Assembly (NCBI RefSeq): GCF_000196895.1
Contig: NC_014297.1
Span: forward strand, 1,722,295-1,786,294
Direction: 5' to 3'
DNA from: Halalkalicoccus jeotgali B3
GTDB taxonomy: Archaea; Halobacteriota; Halobacteria; Halobacteriales; Halalkalicoccaceae
Length of the DNA: 64,000 nucleotides
Under the pieces are notes generated by a model. The model saw nothing but the letters and a program-made list of their open reading frames with translations, was not told the DNA's origin and made no database searches. Within the stretch, counting starts at the first letter, position 1, and every line of letters begins with the position of its first letter. The translations under genes were made by a program, and so were the position numbers. Positions 1 through 8,714 of this stretch are shown piece after piece.

Positions 1-291
1 GACGTCCCAACTGGCGTGGTTCTCCTCCTTGCCGTAGCGCTCTGTGAACTCGGTGTTGAGTGCACGGGCGTGCTCGCGAAGCCGGAGCCAGTTCGCCCGC
101 GACTCGCCAGCCCACTTCGTCACGGGGTGGCCGGTATGGGTCGACTTGTAGAGAAAGTCGGCCTCGTAGCCGTTCTCCCTGGCCGCGGTACAGAGGACCT
201 GTGCCGCCTCCAGCAGCATCTTGTTGACGTGCTGATCGCAGTGATAGCGAGCGGCCAGTCGCGGGTCCTCGTCGAGCCAGAAGACGTTCAT
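1..291 (-). CDS. Conserved hypothetical protein, N-terminal part (cut by window edge)
   Basis: Reading leftward from an ATG at 291-289, 97 codons stay open to the window edge, so the C-terminus is missing. The protein begins MNVFWLDEDPRLAARYHCDQ, followed by HVNKMLLEAAQVLCTAARE. A short hydrophobic start followed by CDxHVxKM and an LE(S/A)AQ(L/V)L helix is the pattern I associate with a small uncharacterised protein found in phages and haloarchaea. I know no function for it. The Cys and His residues could bind metal, but that is inference. It is transcribed away from nnr, and the 98-base gap between them must hold both promoters. The opposite strand is also open here but resembles nothing, and I regard it as a shadow. 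Confidence 0.7.
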   Translation of the reverse strand, partial: MNVFWLDEDPRLAARYHCDQHVNKMLLEAAQVLCTAARENGYEADFLYKSTHTGHPVTKWAGESRANWLRLREHARALNTEFTERYGKEENHASWDV

Positions 292-389
292 ACGTAGGGG
301 AGAGATCGGAGCGAAATGAGAGCGTCGTCCGGCCACTGTCCTATTCCGACGTCCGCAATCTTCAACGACCGTCCCCTCGAAGCCCGCGT

Positions 390-1808
390 ATGATCACGGC
401 AGCACGGATGGGTGCGGTCGACCGCAACGCCGAAGCGCTCGGCGTCTCACAGAAGCAACTCATGGAGTCGAGCGGCAACGCCGTCGCCCGCGCCGTCCGC
501 GAGGAGGCAAGTGAGGGCGATACCGTTACGGTGGTCGCCGGCCGGGGAAACAACGGCGGGGACGCACTGGTCGCCGCCCGGTTTCTCGACGCCTTCGATC
601 TCTCGGTTCACCTGCTTGGCAAGCCCGAGACGATCACGACCGAGATCGCCCGCGAGAACTGGGCGGCACTCGAGGCGGCGAACTATCCCTGCGAAACCGT
701 CGCCGACTCGGCGGACTTGGAGGTGGGCGATCCCGAGGTGATCGTCGACGCCATGCTCGGGACTGGGATCAGCGGCGATCTGCGAGAGCCCGAGGCGACG
801 GCCGCCCGCGAGATCAACGCATCCGACGCGACCGTGATCTCGGTCGACGTCCCCTCGGGTGTGGACGCCGACTCCGGCGAGGTCCCCGAAAACGCCGTTT
901 CCGCCGACCGCGTGATCACCTTCCACGACGGGAAGCCGGGACTGGCGGATCTCGACTGCGAGGTTCGGGTGGCCGACATCGGCATCCCGGGCGCCGCCGA
1001 GCGCTACGTTGGACCGGGCGACCTCGAACTGGGATCGCCGGCACCCGACGCCGAAACCCGGGTGTTCGTCATCGGCGGGGGCCCCTACACGGGCGCGCCG
1101 GCCCTCTCGGCGCAGGCGGCGCTTCGATCGGGTGCGGACCTGTCCTTTCTGGCCTGTCCCGAATCCATCGAAGACGTGCTCGCGGGCTACACGGAGGACC
1201 TGATCGTTCAGGCCTACGAGAGCGAGCGCCTGAGCACCGAGGAGGTAGACGGCCTGATCGAGACGGCGACGAAACACGACGACGTGGTCGTACTCGGTCC
1301 GGGCCTCGGTACCGCAGAGGAGACCCTCGAAGCGGCCCGTACGTTCCTCGAGGAGTTCGAGGGACCGATGGTCGTCGACGCCGACGCGCTCTCGGTCGTC
1401 CCCGAGGTCGAGACCGAGGCGACGCTGATCTGCACCCCGAACCGCAAGGAGTTGGCGGGAATGGGCGGGCCCGAACTCGACGATCTAGAGGCGGGAGCCG
1501 ACGATATCGAACGGTTTGCCGCCGAGTTGGGCCACGTCGTCATGGCGAAAGGCGAGGCCGACGTGGTCTCGGACGGCGAGCGAACCCGGATCTCGACGCG
1601 GGGCACCCCCGGGATGACCGTCGGGGGCACCGGCGATACGCTCGCGGGGATCACCGCCGCGTTCATGAAGGACAACGATCCCCTGAACGCCGCCGCCGCG
1701 GCCGCCTACGCCAACGGTCGGGCCGCAGAACGCCTCGATAGGGGCGGCGGTCTGCTCGCGTCCGACCTGCTCGACGAGGTGCCCGAGGTCGTCTGGGGGG
1801 AGCGATGA
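390..1808 (+). CDS. nnr: Bifunctional NAD(P)H-hydrate epimerase / ADP-dependent dehydratase
   Basis: This enzyme repairs NADH and NADPH damaged by hydration: the N-terminal half epimerises R-NAD(P)HX and the C-terminal half dehydrates S-NAD(P)HX using ADP. The N-terminal YjeF_N domain covers roughly residues 1-210 and shows the substrate loop GRGNNGGD at 51-58. The C-terminal ribokinase-like domain (about 220-465) carries the family signature GTPGMTVGGTGDTLAG at about 405-420. At 472 residues it has the usual length of the fused enzyme. The start has no clear upstream ribosome site, which fits a leaderless haloarchaeal message. The stop overlaps the moaC start (ATGA), so the two genes are probably cotranscribed. 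Confidence 0.95.
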   Translation: MITAARMGAVDRNAEALGVSQKQLMESSGNAVARAVREEASEGDTVTVVAGRGNNGGDALVAARFLDAFDLSVHLLGKPETITTEIARENWAALEAANYPCETVADSADLEVGDPEVIVDAMLGTGISGDLREPEATAAREINASDATVISVDVPSGVDADSGEVPENAVSADRVITFHDGKPGLADLDCEVRVADIGIPGAAERYVGPGDLELGSPAPDAETRVFVIGGGPYTGAPALSAQAALRSGADLSFLACPESIEDVLAGYTEDLIVQAYESERLSTEEVDGLIETATKHDDVVVLGPGLGTAEETLEAARTFLEEFEGPMVVDADALSVVPEVETEATLICTPNRKELAGMGGPELDDLEAGADDIERFAAELGHVVMAKGEADVVSDGERTRISTRGTPGMTVGGTGDTLAGITAAFMKDNDPLNAAAAAAYANGRAAERLDRGGGLLASDLLDEVPEVVWGER

Positions 1809-2299
1809 GCGACCCCGGTGACGACCACGACCTGACGCACGTCGACGAGTCGGGCGAGGCCCGAATGGTCGACGTCGGGGAGAAGTCCGACACCGCCCGG
1901 CGGGCGGTCGCCACCGGGGAGATCCACCTCCGGGAGTCGACGATCCGGGCGATCCGCGAAAACAGCACCAAAAAGGGTGACGTCCTCGCGACGGCTCGGA
2001 TCGGAGCGATCCAGGCGGTCAAACACACGTGGGAGACGATCCCCATGTGCCACCAGATCCCGATCACGAACGTTGAGGTCGAATTCGAGGTCGACGAGGA
2101 TCACGTCCGACTCGAGGTCGGCGTCGAAACCACCGGGAAGACCGGTTGCGAGATGGAGGCTCTCGAAGGGGTGACGACGGGGCTGAACGTGGTCTGGGAC
2201 ATGGTCAAGGCCGCCGAGAAGGACAGCGAGGGGCAGTATCCCGGAACCCGGATCGAAGACGTGCGGGTCGTGAGGAAAGAAAAACGGGCGCTCGAATAG
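1805..2299 (+). CDS. moaC: Cyclic pyranopterin monophosphate synthase MoaC
   Basis: MoaC completes the first step of molybdenum cofactor synthesis, turning the 3',8-cyclo-GTP made by MoaA into cyclic pyranopterin monophosphate. The 164-residue protein shows the family landmarks: MVDVGEKSDTARRAVA at about 21-36, the MCHQIPI active-site segment at 81-87, and the downstream CEMEALEGV motif. The length is normal. It starts inside the last codons of nnr, the only gene it is coupled to here; no other moa gene is visible in the window. Haloarchaea use molybdopterin in respiratory and aldehyde-oxidising enzymes, so a housekeeping role is expected. Confidence 0.96.
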   Translation: MSDPGDDHDLTHVDESGEARMVDVGEKSDTARRAVATGEIHLRESTIRAIRENSTKKGDVLATARIGAIQAVKHTWETIPMCHQIPITNVEVEFEVDEDHVRLEVGVETTGKTGCEMEALEGVTTGLNVVWDMVKAAEKDSEGQYPGTRIEDVRVVRKEKRALE

Positions 2300-2331
2300 C
2301 GGACCCGGCGGCGAGGAGTACCCGAAGTGCC

Positions 2332-3756
2332 TCAGACCGTCGGCGTGACGTTCTGGTTCGCCTGAAACAGGTTCGAGGGGTCGTACCTGTTTTTCACCTC
2401 GACCAGCCGGTCGTAGTTCTCGCCGTAGGCCGCCCGCGGGACGTCCTCTCGCTCGTCGAGGAACCCGGGGAAGTTCACGTAGATCGCATCGGAGGAGAAC
2501 GGCCGCATCTCCACCCAGACCTCGCGAGCCCACGCGACGTTTTCTTCCGCATCGTCGGGATCCTCCCAGTTGGCCTCGATACCGAGCAAGAACGGCTCCG
2601 AGCGGTGTGCGAACGCGGTGTGGTCGGGATCAACGCGGGCAATCGCACCCCCGAGTTGCCAGACGTCGACGGTCGAGAGCGCCGAGGGCGCGCGCTCGCC
2701 GGCGGCGAGGAGGCGCTCGATGCACTCGTCGCTCAGATCGGTCAGGTAGAGCGACTTCCAGTAGTAGTTCAATCCGTCGGGGTAGTCCTCGTCGAGAAGC
2801 GCCTGGAAGTCGGCGTACTCCGTCTCGCCGCTGAAATCGACGATCGGATCGGCGACCTCCCGAAGGGGTCGAAACACGTGTTCGCCGTCGACCCGATCGC
2901 CAGCGTAACATCCGAGGAAGACGAGGGCTGCCTCGCCCCACGCCTCCTCGGGGAACTCCGCCGTCTCGGGGACGACGGCGTGAAACGCCAACACGCTTGC
3001 CTCATCGGGGGCCGACGCGGCGTACTCGCGAAACAGTCGGAGCGCGTCGCCCACCCGATCCCCGGGGTGCCAGACGAAACACGTCGTCACCGTCGGACCG
3101 ACCGGGTACAGTCGGTACTCGAAGGCCGTGACGACGCCGAAGTTTCCGCCACCGCCCCGAACCGCCCAGAACAGGTCGGGGTTCGTCTCCTCGTCGGCGG
3201 TCAGAACCGTTCCCTCGGCGGTGACGACCTCGACGGAGACGAGCGCATCAGAGCTCAGGCCGTGCTTTCGCCGCAGGTGGCCGAGACCGCCGCCGAGGGT
3301 CAGCCCCGCGATCCCCGTCTCCGAGACCACGCCCCCGGGCGTCGCCAGGCCGAACCGCTGGGTCGCCCGGTCGACGTCGGCCCACGTCGCTCCGCCTTCG
3401 GCACGAACGACCCGGCGGTCGGGGTCGACGCGGACGGCCGTCATCCCCGAGAGGTCGATCACGATCCCGTCGTCACAGACGGCGGTACCCGAGACGTTGT
3501 GCCCGCCGCCACGCACCGCGACCGGCAACTCGCTCTCGCGGGCGAACTCGATAGCCACGAGAACGTCCTCGACGCCCGCACAGCCGGCGATGACGGCCGG
3601 GAACCGGTCGATCATCCCGTTCCAGACACTCCGGGCCTCGTCGTATTTCCCGTCCTCGGGGCCAATCAGCGCCCCGTCGAACCGCTCGGCCAACGCCCGC
3701 AGGCGCTTTTCGGGTACTCGTTCGCTCCCTTCGCCCGGTGGTGTCGTCGTTCCCAT
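2332..3756 (-). CDS. FAD-binding oxidoreductase of the berberine-bridge / PCMH family
   Basis: The protein has an FAD_binding_4 domain in its N-terminal half and a BBE domain at the C-terminus (NRYDPSNLFQANQNV). RGGGHNVSG at about 82-90 supplies the His that commonly links covalently to FAD. The second attachment Cys of bicovalent members is absent: that segment reads GIAGLTLGGGLGHLRRKHGL. Family members oxidise sugars, alcohols or amines with O2 as acceptor; the substrate here cannot be named. At 474 residues it is full length, with no signal peptide, so it is probably cytoplasmic. A TATA-like stretch lies about 38 bases upstream of the ATG, and the gene converges on moaC. Confidence 0.88.
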   Translation of the reverse strand: MGTTTPPGEGSERVPEKRLRALAERFDGALIGPEDGKYDEARSVWNGMIDRFPAVIAGCAGVEDVLVAIEFARESELPVAVRGGGHNVSGTAVCDDGIVIDLSGMTAVRVDPDRRVVRAEGGATWADVDRATQRFGLATPGGVVSETGIAGLTLGGGLGHLRRKHGLSSDALVSVEVVTAEGTVLTADEETNPDLFWAVRGGGGNFGVVTAFEYRLYPVGPTVTTCFVWHPGDRVGDALRLFREYAASAPDEASVLAFHAVVPETAEFPEEAWGEAALVFLGCYAGDRVDGEHVFRPLREVADPIVDFSGETEYADFQALLDEDYPDGLNYYWKSLYLTDLSDECIERLLAAGERAPSALSTVDVWQLGGAIARVDPDHTAFAHRSEPFLLGIEANWEDPDDAEENVAWAREVWVEMRPFSSDAIYVNFPGFLDEREDVPRAAYGENYDRLVEVKNRYDPSNLFQANQNVTPTV

Positions 3757-3990
3757 GGTTGAATGACACTACATCTAAGTCGATAAACCTATTCAAGTGT
3801 ACAGTAATAGTAGCTACCGTTCCTCGGACGTGTCGTTATAGCCGGTGTCGGGCGGATCGCGCGCCCGATACTCGGTCCCGTCCGTCGATCGTCCACGCTC
3901 GCTGTCGTCGATGGATCCGAGTGGGGCCGACGGCGGTCTACGAACGGACAGGCCGAACTGATACCGTAACGGCCGGCACTTGGGATCCGA

Positions 3991-5283
3991 TCAGGCCGAC
4001 TCCGGGATAGTCAACTCGCTCGCTTTCGACCGGGAGCGCTCGATCACCGACGGCCGGGCCGCAAACTCCACGAGCACCTGGTCGGCGTCGTAGGTTACCT
4101 CCTCGACGCAGGCGTTATCGTAGAGCCACGAGACGAGGCTCATGGTGTCTTCTGCCATCGGCAAGACGAGTCGCTCCTCGCGCAAGGGGGGTAGGTCCGC
4201 GGCGATCCGGTCCGTGAGTGCCTCCACGTTCAGTCCCTCCTTGCCGCTGACGGCGACGGGGTCGGGTGCGAGCGCCGACAGGGCCGCGCGTTTTTCTTCG
4301 AGCTCCGCTTCGTCCACGGCGTCGATCTTGTTCAACACGGTGACGATGGGCGCCTCGTTTCGTTCGTAGAGCGTGTCGTGACAGGTTACGACTTTCTCGC
4401 GGATCTCCTCGATCGGCTCGCTGACGTCCACGACCAGGAGAACGAGATCGGCTCGGTAGACCTCGTCAAGCGTCGAGCGGAAGGACTCGACGAGCCAGTG
4501 GGGCAGGTCGCTGATGAACCCGACCGTGTCGGTCAGGAGGACGTCCCGCTCCATGTCGGCCCGTCGGGTGGTCGTCCCCAGCGTGGTGAATAGCCGGTCT
4601 TCCGATTCCGCGGTGGTGTCGAGGTCCGGGTGGAGGTCCTCGTTCTCGTCGACCGCGAGGTCCGCAGCGAGGCGTCGCAGGAGCGTGGATTTCCCGGCGT
4701 TGGTGTAGCCCGCCAGCGCCACGAGGTCGAACCCCGACTCGCGGCGCTCTTCTCGCCTGTGTTCTTCGGTTTCGGCGATCGAGGCCAGTTCCTCCTTGAT
4801 CCGGCTGATCTGGGATTTGATGTCCCGTTCGCGGGACTCGTCGTACTCGCCGAGCCCCATGAACCCGGGGTGTTCCTCGCGTTTTGCGAGGCTGACCTTC
4901 GCGTCCACACGGGGCAGTTCGTAGCGCAACTCGGCGAGTTCGACCTGCAGTTGGGCCTTTCGAGTCTGGGCGCGCTGGCCGAAGATATCGAGGATCAGCG
5001 TAAAGCGGTCGATCACCTCGACGTCCTCGGGTATCTCCCGACCGATGTTGTAGATCTGGTAGGGGCCGAGCCGGTTGTCGAAGATCACGGTCTCGACACC
5101 CGTTCGGGCGACGAGACTCGACAGCTCGGCGACCTTCCCCTCGCCGATGTGGTAGGCGGCGTCCTCGGTGCGCGTCTGTGTCAGTTCATCGAGGACGGTA
5201 TAGCCCGCGGCGCGAGCCAGGTCCCGGATCTCGTTCGTGTCGGCTGTCCCCTCGTCTACTCGTTTGACGATGACCGTATTCAT
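3991..5283 (-). CDS. hflX: Ribosome-associated GTPase HflX
   Basis: HflX is a GTPase that binds the large ribosomal subunit and in bacteria splits stalled or stress-hibernating ribosomes. The N-terminal HflX domain covers about residues 1-170. The coiled linker (FMGLGEYDESRERDIKSQI) leads to the G domain, with G1 at GYTNAGKS (192-199), G3 in LTDTVGF and G4 in NKID. Length (430) is typical. Its ATG overlaps the stop of the DUF2209-like gene, suggesting one transcript. After the stop about 57 further codons stay open in the same frame, but they have no start codon and I do not call them a gene. Confidence 0.95.
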   Translation of the reverse strand: MNTVIVKRVDEGTADTNEIRDLARAAGYTVLDELTQTRTEDAAYHIGEGKVAELSSLVARTGVETVIFDNRLGPYQIYNIGREIPEDVEVIDRFTLILDIFGQRAQTRKAQLQVELAELRYELPRVDAKVSLAKREEHPGFMGLGEYDESRERDIKSQISRIKEELASIAETEEHRREERRESGFDLVALAGYTNAGKSTLLRRLAADLAVDENEDLHPDLDTTAESEDRLFTTLGTTTRRADMERDVLLTDTVGFISDLPHWLVESFRSTLDEVYRADLVLLVVDVSEPIEEIREKVVTCHDTLYERNEAPIVTVLNKIDAVDEAELEEKRAALSALAPDPVAVSGKEGLNVEALTDRIAADLPPLREERLVLPMAEDTMSLVSWLYDNACVEEVTYDADQVLVEFAARPSVIERSRSKASELTIPESA

Positions 5284-5645
5284 AGTATGAGCGCTCGTGT
5301 GGCGTAGGCGGCGTGGTGGGCGATCTCGATGGTCCGTCGCTCCCCGATCGACTCGACGTACTTGAACTCCGGGGCGAACGACGCCCCGACCGCCCGTTCG
5401 GGTTCCTCGTAGAACTCCCCGCGCTCGGCGACGACCGGGCCCTCGGGCAGGTCCGGAAGCGCCCCGATGGCCTCGTCGGCGATCGAGAGGGTGGCCTCGA
5501 GTGTGGGCTCAAGCCGGCTGGTCGCGAGCCCGATTCCGGTCACTTCACGGATCCGGTTCGAGCCGACGCTCGCGGCCACGGCGGCACCGACCATCAGGTA
5601 CTCGCCACGCTCCTCGTGACGGCCGCTGATATCGATGCCGACCAC
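5280..5645 (-). CDS. Conserved archaeal protein, DUF2209-like
   Basis: This 121-residue protein starts at a GTG (MVGIDISGRHEERGEYLMVG). It has alternating strands and helices with a conserved Asp near the N-terminus (GIDISGRH), a layout reminiscent of RNase H-like or UPF0215-type folds. By memory it matches DUF2209, an archaeal family of unknown function; I could not check this. It overlaps the hflX start by four bases and follows the SBDS gene on the same strand, so it may be cotranscribed with a ribosome-related block. A nuclease or translation-linked role would be inference only. Confidence 0.65.
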   Translation of the reverse strand: MVGIDISGRHEERGEYLMVGAAVAASVGSNRIREVTGIGLATSRLEPTLEATLSIADEAIGALPDLPEGPVVAERGEFYEEPERAVGASFAPEFKYVESIGERRTIEIAHHAAYATRALIL

Positions 5646-5766
5646 CTCAGCCGCGCCGGGCCTCCACCTCGGCGCCGAGCGGTTGCCACACGACCATAGA
5701 CGGAAGTACGGCCCCGGTCGACTTGAATCCCGCGCCGTCCTCGCGAGGGTCTTCGAGCGATCGGCG

Positions 5767-6492
5767 CTACCGGGTGCCGATCTCGTCTTCGTCCTTGATG
5801 ATGCGCGTTTCGGCGGTGCCGCTGGTGTGTTCGTTCACCAGATCGTAGAAGTCGTTTTGCATCCCCGCGGGGAACTCGAGTACCCCGACCCACGAGCCGT
5901 CGTTTTGCCACTCCTCGCGTTTGAGATCGCCGAACTGCCTGACCTGGGCCTGTGCGCTGCCGGCGTGCTCGGCAGGGATCTGGACCGCGACGATCACCTC
6001 GTCGAACCGAATGGGAATCACGGGCCTGAGAGCGTCGAGCGCGTCGTCGACCTGCTGTTCGACCGGTTCCATCGCGTCGATCCGAAAGTCCGTCTCCTCG
6101 AGGGCGCTTTCGATACGATCCGGCGGATGGGGCGCGTTGTCCATCTGGGGGTTGACCGCGTTTCGCGCGATGCGGTTGATCAACTGGCGGCGCTTCTGTT
6201 CTTGCATCTCGCGGCGCTGCTCGGCGGTGATCTGGATCTCCCCGCGCCGGATGACCTCGGGGATGATCTCCAGGGGGTCGGTCGTCTCGAAGACGTCCTC
6301 CAGATCCGTTTCGGCGGGGCGATCCCCGCGCGAGGCGTTCTCGAAGACCTCCTCGGCGGCGATCACCTCCTCTAGATCGCCGTCGAACTCCTCGCGTTTG
6401 ATCGCCAGTGCCGCGTCCGGATCGACGAGCACTTCGAACCGTGCACCGTGGGATTCGAGGCGTGCGGTCACCGCCTCGTCAAGCGATATCAT
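5767..6492 (-). CDS. sdo1: Ribosome maturation protein SBDS/SDO1 homologue
   Basis: Archaeal SBDS acts in late maturation of the large ribosomal subunit; its eukaryotic homologue works with EFL1 to release the anti-association factor. The N-terminal SBDS domain opens [20 protein letters not shown], the middle helical domain contains [18 protein letters not shown], and the C-terminal ferredoxin-like domain follows. I take the ATG at 6492 as start; an in-frame GTG two codons earlier is less likely. The length (241) is normal. It lies just downstream of psmA, the known archaeal link between the proteasome alpha subunit, SBDS and RNA-processing genes. Confidence 0.95.
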   Translation of the reverse strand: MISLDEAVTARLESHGARFEVLVDPDAALAIKREEFDGDLEEVIAAEEVFENASRGDRPAETDLEDVFETTDPLEIIPEVIRRGEIQITAEQRREMQEQKRRQLINRIARNAVNPQMDNAPHPPDRIESALEETDFRIDAMEPVEQQVDDALDALRPVIPIRFDEVIVAVQIPAEHAGSAQAQVRQFGDLKREEWQNDGSWVGVLEFPAGMQNDFYDLVNEHTSGTAETRIIKDEDEIGTR

Positions 6493-6537
6493 ACCCACGC
6501 GTTCGGGCCGGCGATAAAAGAGTGTTCGCGCTTTCGC

Positions 6538-7305
6538 CTATTCGGCCGCGTCGTCGGACTCCTCGTCGTCCTCGGCCGCCAGCAGGTCGAACTCCGCGAG
6601 ATACGAGTCGATCTCGTCGTCCTCGACCTCGGTGAACGTTTCGGTCTCGGTCGGGATCGTCGCCATGCCGATGCTCTCGGGGCGGAGTTCGCCGTCGTTG
6701 ACCTCCGCGAGCGCCCGGAGCGCGAGTTCGATCCCGCCCTCTAGGTCGGCCGCTTCCTCGTAGTTGGCCTCGAGGTAGTCCTCGATGTCGCCCCGGTCCG
6801 CACCCACGGCGAGGGCCTTCCACTCGTAGGGCGTCCCCGAGGGGTCGGTCTCGTAGAGGCGCGGCTCGCCGTCCTCGATGCCGCCGATGATCAACGCGAC
6901 GCCGAAGGGGCGCGCACCGCCGACCTGGGTGTACTGCTGGATGTGGTCGGTGACGTCCTTGGTCAGCGTCTCGACGCCGATGGGCTCGCCGTAGCGAAGC
7001 CGATTCACTTGCGCGTTCCGCCGGGCGAAGTCGATCAGCTGGCGAGCGTCGGCTACGTGGCCCGCACTGGCAATGCCGATGTGGTCGTCGGCCTTGTGGA
7101 TCTTCTCGACGCTGGTCCGTTCCATCAGCGGCGAGCGGATGCGCTTATCGACGGCCAAAACGACGCCGCCCTCGGTTCGAATGCCGATGCTTGCGGTGCC
7201 GCGCTTTACGGCCTCGCGGGCGTACTCGACTTGATAGAGGCGTCCGTCCGGGGAGAAGATCGTGATCCCGCGGTCGTAGGCCTGCTGTTGGGATTGTCCC
7301 TGCAT
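6538..7305 (-). CDS. psmA: Proteasome subunit alpha
   Basis: This is the alpha ring subunit of the 20S proteasome. It forms the gated outer rings through which AAA+ ATPases feed unfolded protein. The N-terminal gating and family signature is clear (YDRGITIFSPDGRLYQVEYA), followed by the alpha/beta Ntn-type fold. The 255-residue length and acidic C-terminal tail fit haloarchaeal PsmA1. It begins 4 bases after the rnp2 stop, so translation is probably coupled. A CDC48-type ATPase that could serve as a proteasome partner lies at 12045-14150. Confidence 0.97.
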   Translation of the reverse strand: MQGQSQQQAYDRGITIFSPDGRLYQVEYAREAVKRGTASIGIRTEGGVVLAVDKRIRSPLMERTSVEKIHKADDHIGIASAGHVADARQLIDFARRNAQVNRLRYGEPIGVETLTKDVTDHIQQYTQVGGARPFGVALIIGGIEDGEPRLYETDPSGTPYEWKALAVGADRGDIEDYLEANYEEAADLEGGIELALRALAEVNDGELRPESIGMATIPTETETFTEVEDDEIDSYLAEFDLLAAEDDEESDDAAE

Positions 7306-7309
7306 AGTA

Positions 7310-7795
7310 TCACACTGGAGTTACGTCGAAGTCCGTCGCGCCGGTGTACGCATCCCCGACCCGTACGTCGACGAGGCCGTCGCGCGTGACGGCGGCCCGG
7401 TCTGCGTTTTCGAACACGACGCGTTTCTCGCCCGAAACTTCCGGTCGGCGTCCTAAATACTTTTCTTCACAGCCTCTTACCGTCCCGCTCACGCCGCGGA
7501 CGGCGATGCCGACCTCCTGGCCCTCGATCTTGTCGAGACAGGCGAGCGCGGCCCGTGCCTCGCCCACCGTCTCGCGTCGGGTGCGCACGACCGCCTCGCC
7601 GACGCCCTCGTCGTGGTGAAACGCGAAGACGCTGAGGTCGGCGTCCGCACAGCCCGGATCCCCGAGCAGGTTCTGACCCGCATACCAGAGACGGCGCTGG
7701 AACGCCCGACGCGAGAGGTCGGCCTCGGGCCAGGATTCGATCCCGACCGCGAGGTAGCGCCACTTGGGACGCAGGTGTTTCGGGAGGTGTCTCAC
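7310..7795 (-). CDS. rnp2: RNase P protein component 2 (Pop5 family)
   Basis: Pop5 is a protein subunit of archaeal RNase P, which removes tRNA 5' leaders; it pairs with the Rpp30 subunit and activates the catalytic RNA. The recognisable segments are MRHLPKHLRPKWRYLAVGIE at the N-terminus, FQRRLWYAGQNLLGD, and RGCEEKYLG near residue 110. The start is a GTG. It is the first gene of the rnp2-psmA-SBDS run. In many haloarchaea the Rpp30 gene (rnp3) precedes rnp2 and a methyltransferase may follow it; neither is present here, and a low-GC patch begins just upstream. Confidence 0.9.
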   Translation of the reverse strand: MRHLPKHLRPKWRYLAVGIESWPEADLSRRAFQRRLWYAGQNLLGDPGCADADLSVFAFHHDEGVGEAVVRTRRETVGEARAALACLDKIEGQEVGIAVRGVSGTVRGCEEKYLGRRPEVSGEKRVVFENADRAAVTRDGLVDVRVGDAYTGATDFDVTPV

Positions 7796-8119
7796 GGCTC
7801 TACGAACGGTCCCCGCACGGATAGGTCCCCCGCCCCCGGCGAAGGAGGGTGGTTTCGAAACCCGATACGGGTCCGAAATCGAGTCGGTCGCAGTCTCCTC
7901 TCGGATACCACCGAGGCGCTACTGCAATCCTGCTCGTCGAATCGTGGTGTGCGCTATCTGTTCTCGCGTTGCTCGACCGTGTTCAGGTAGATACAGTCCG
8001 AGCTATAATATAAAGAAATAAAAGTATTTTCTGGGCTGAGAACTCTCGAATACACGCGTTACAGAGCTCTAATCGCGTTCTGGTACAAATACGATCAGAT
8101 ACGGTCCGATAATCGCGCT
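7796..8119. other. Intergenic stretch holding the rnp2 promoter side and an AT-rich tract
   Basis: I see no credible gene in these 324 bases. The half nearest rnp2 is GC-rich and should contain its promoter. From about 7990 the composition drops sharply: around 8003-8035 there is a run rich in A and T (ataatataaagaaataaaag), a likely promoter or junction sequence. This marks the left end of a lower-GC patch that continues to about 10.17 kb. No trace of an Rpp30 gene was found on either strand. Confidence 0.5.
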
Positions 8120-8449
8120 TCAGAACAGGCCGGTGATGAACCCGACTCCCATGATGATGAGAACGGCGGCGGAGAACGCCGGGAGGTACGGCGTGTACGT
8201 CTCGATTCTCTCTTCCGAGTGCTGGTACCCCGCTATCAACGGCATCGTCAGCCCGACGATACCGACGATGACGGTAATGGCGTACGCGCTCATCAGTTCG
8301 AGACAGTGGTTCGACCCGGCATAGAGCGCGATGATCTCGAACTCCTCCTCGTGAGCGAAGCCGAGGACAAACGCGAACCACGCGATACCGAGAAGGCCAC
8401 GTTCGGCGGCCTCGTCGGGGCTTCCATGTGAGTGGGAGCGACGTGACAC
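8120..8449 (-). pseudogene. NicO-type nickel/cobalt transporter, C-terminal fragment
   Basis: This 109-residue reading frame looks like only the last third of a haloarchaeal nickel/cobalt permease. It begins with the remains of a His-rich loop (RRSHSHGSPDE), then three membrane segments: LLGIAWFAFVLGFAHEEEFE, the helix around AYAITVIVGIVGLTMPLIAG, and FSAAVLIIMGVGFITGLF. The HEEEF pattern is typical of that family. The N-terminal membrane helices, including the metal-binding motif, are missing because the frame stops at the junction with the nikR fragment. It could be translated from the ATG at 8449, but transport activity is unlikely. Loss of the 5' half by deletion or rearrangement is inferred. 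Confidence 0.7.
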
Positions 8450-8646
8450 AGGAACTCCACGCTGTCCAGCACGACTATCGGGACGTCATCCTCAACACGA
8501 GTCACACACATCAGGGCGAGTGGTGTCTCGAATCGCTCTTTTGTCGCGGGGCCGCCGAGCGAATACGTGAACTAACGTACCGACTCCGAGACTTCGATGG
8601 TGTGCGACGAGTCAAGGTAATGGTGATTCGAGACAGTGTCGAATAA
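8428..8646 (+). pseudogene. NikR-type nickel regulator, C-terminal domain fragment
   Basis: The 72-residue frame starts at a GTG and matches only the metal-binding ACT-like domain of the nickel-responsive repressor NikR: HDYRDVILNTSHTHQGEWCL followed by ESLFCRGAAERIREL and YRLRDFDGVRRVKVMV. The His, His-x-His and Cys pattern used for square-planar nickel binding is retained. The ribbon-helix-helix DNA-binding domain that should precede it is absent. The break lies at about 8430, exactly where the transporter fragment on the other strand also breaks. I regard it as a relic, although a free metal-binding domain cannot be excluded. Confidence 0.7.
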
Positions 8647-8714
8647 ATGAATTAGAAGACAGCCGATCGATAGACCGAGGACAGTTTACCGATAGCCCAC
8701 AAAATGGACGGTAG

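Noticed and set aside
16-297. Plus-strand frame at the left edge
   Set aside because: The opposite strand carries a conserved-looking N-terminus starting at 291, so this one is the shadow.
2146-3762. Long open frame on the plus strand opposite the FAD oxidoreductase (538 codons)
   Set aside because: It is antisense to a well-conserved gene, resembles no family, and such frames arise routinely in GC-rich DNA where the third codon positions are mostly G or C.
3816-3990. About 57 codons in frame after the hflX stop, ending DPPDTGYNDTSEER
   Set aside because: No start codon lies inside and the length is what chance allows at this GC content; a lost C-terminal extension of HflX is possible but unsupported.
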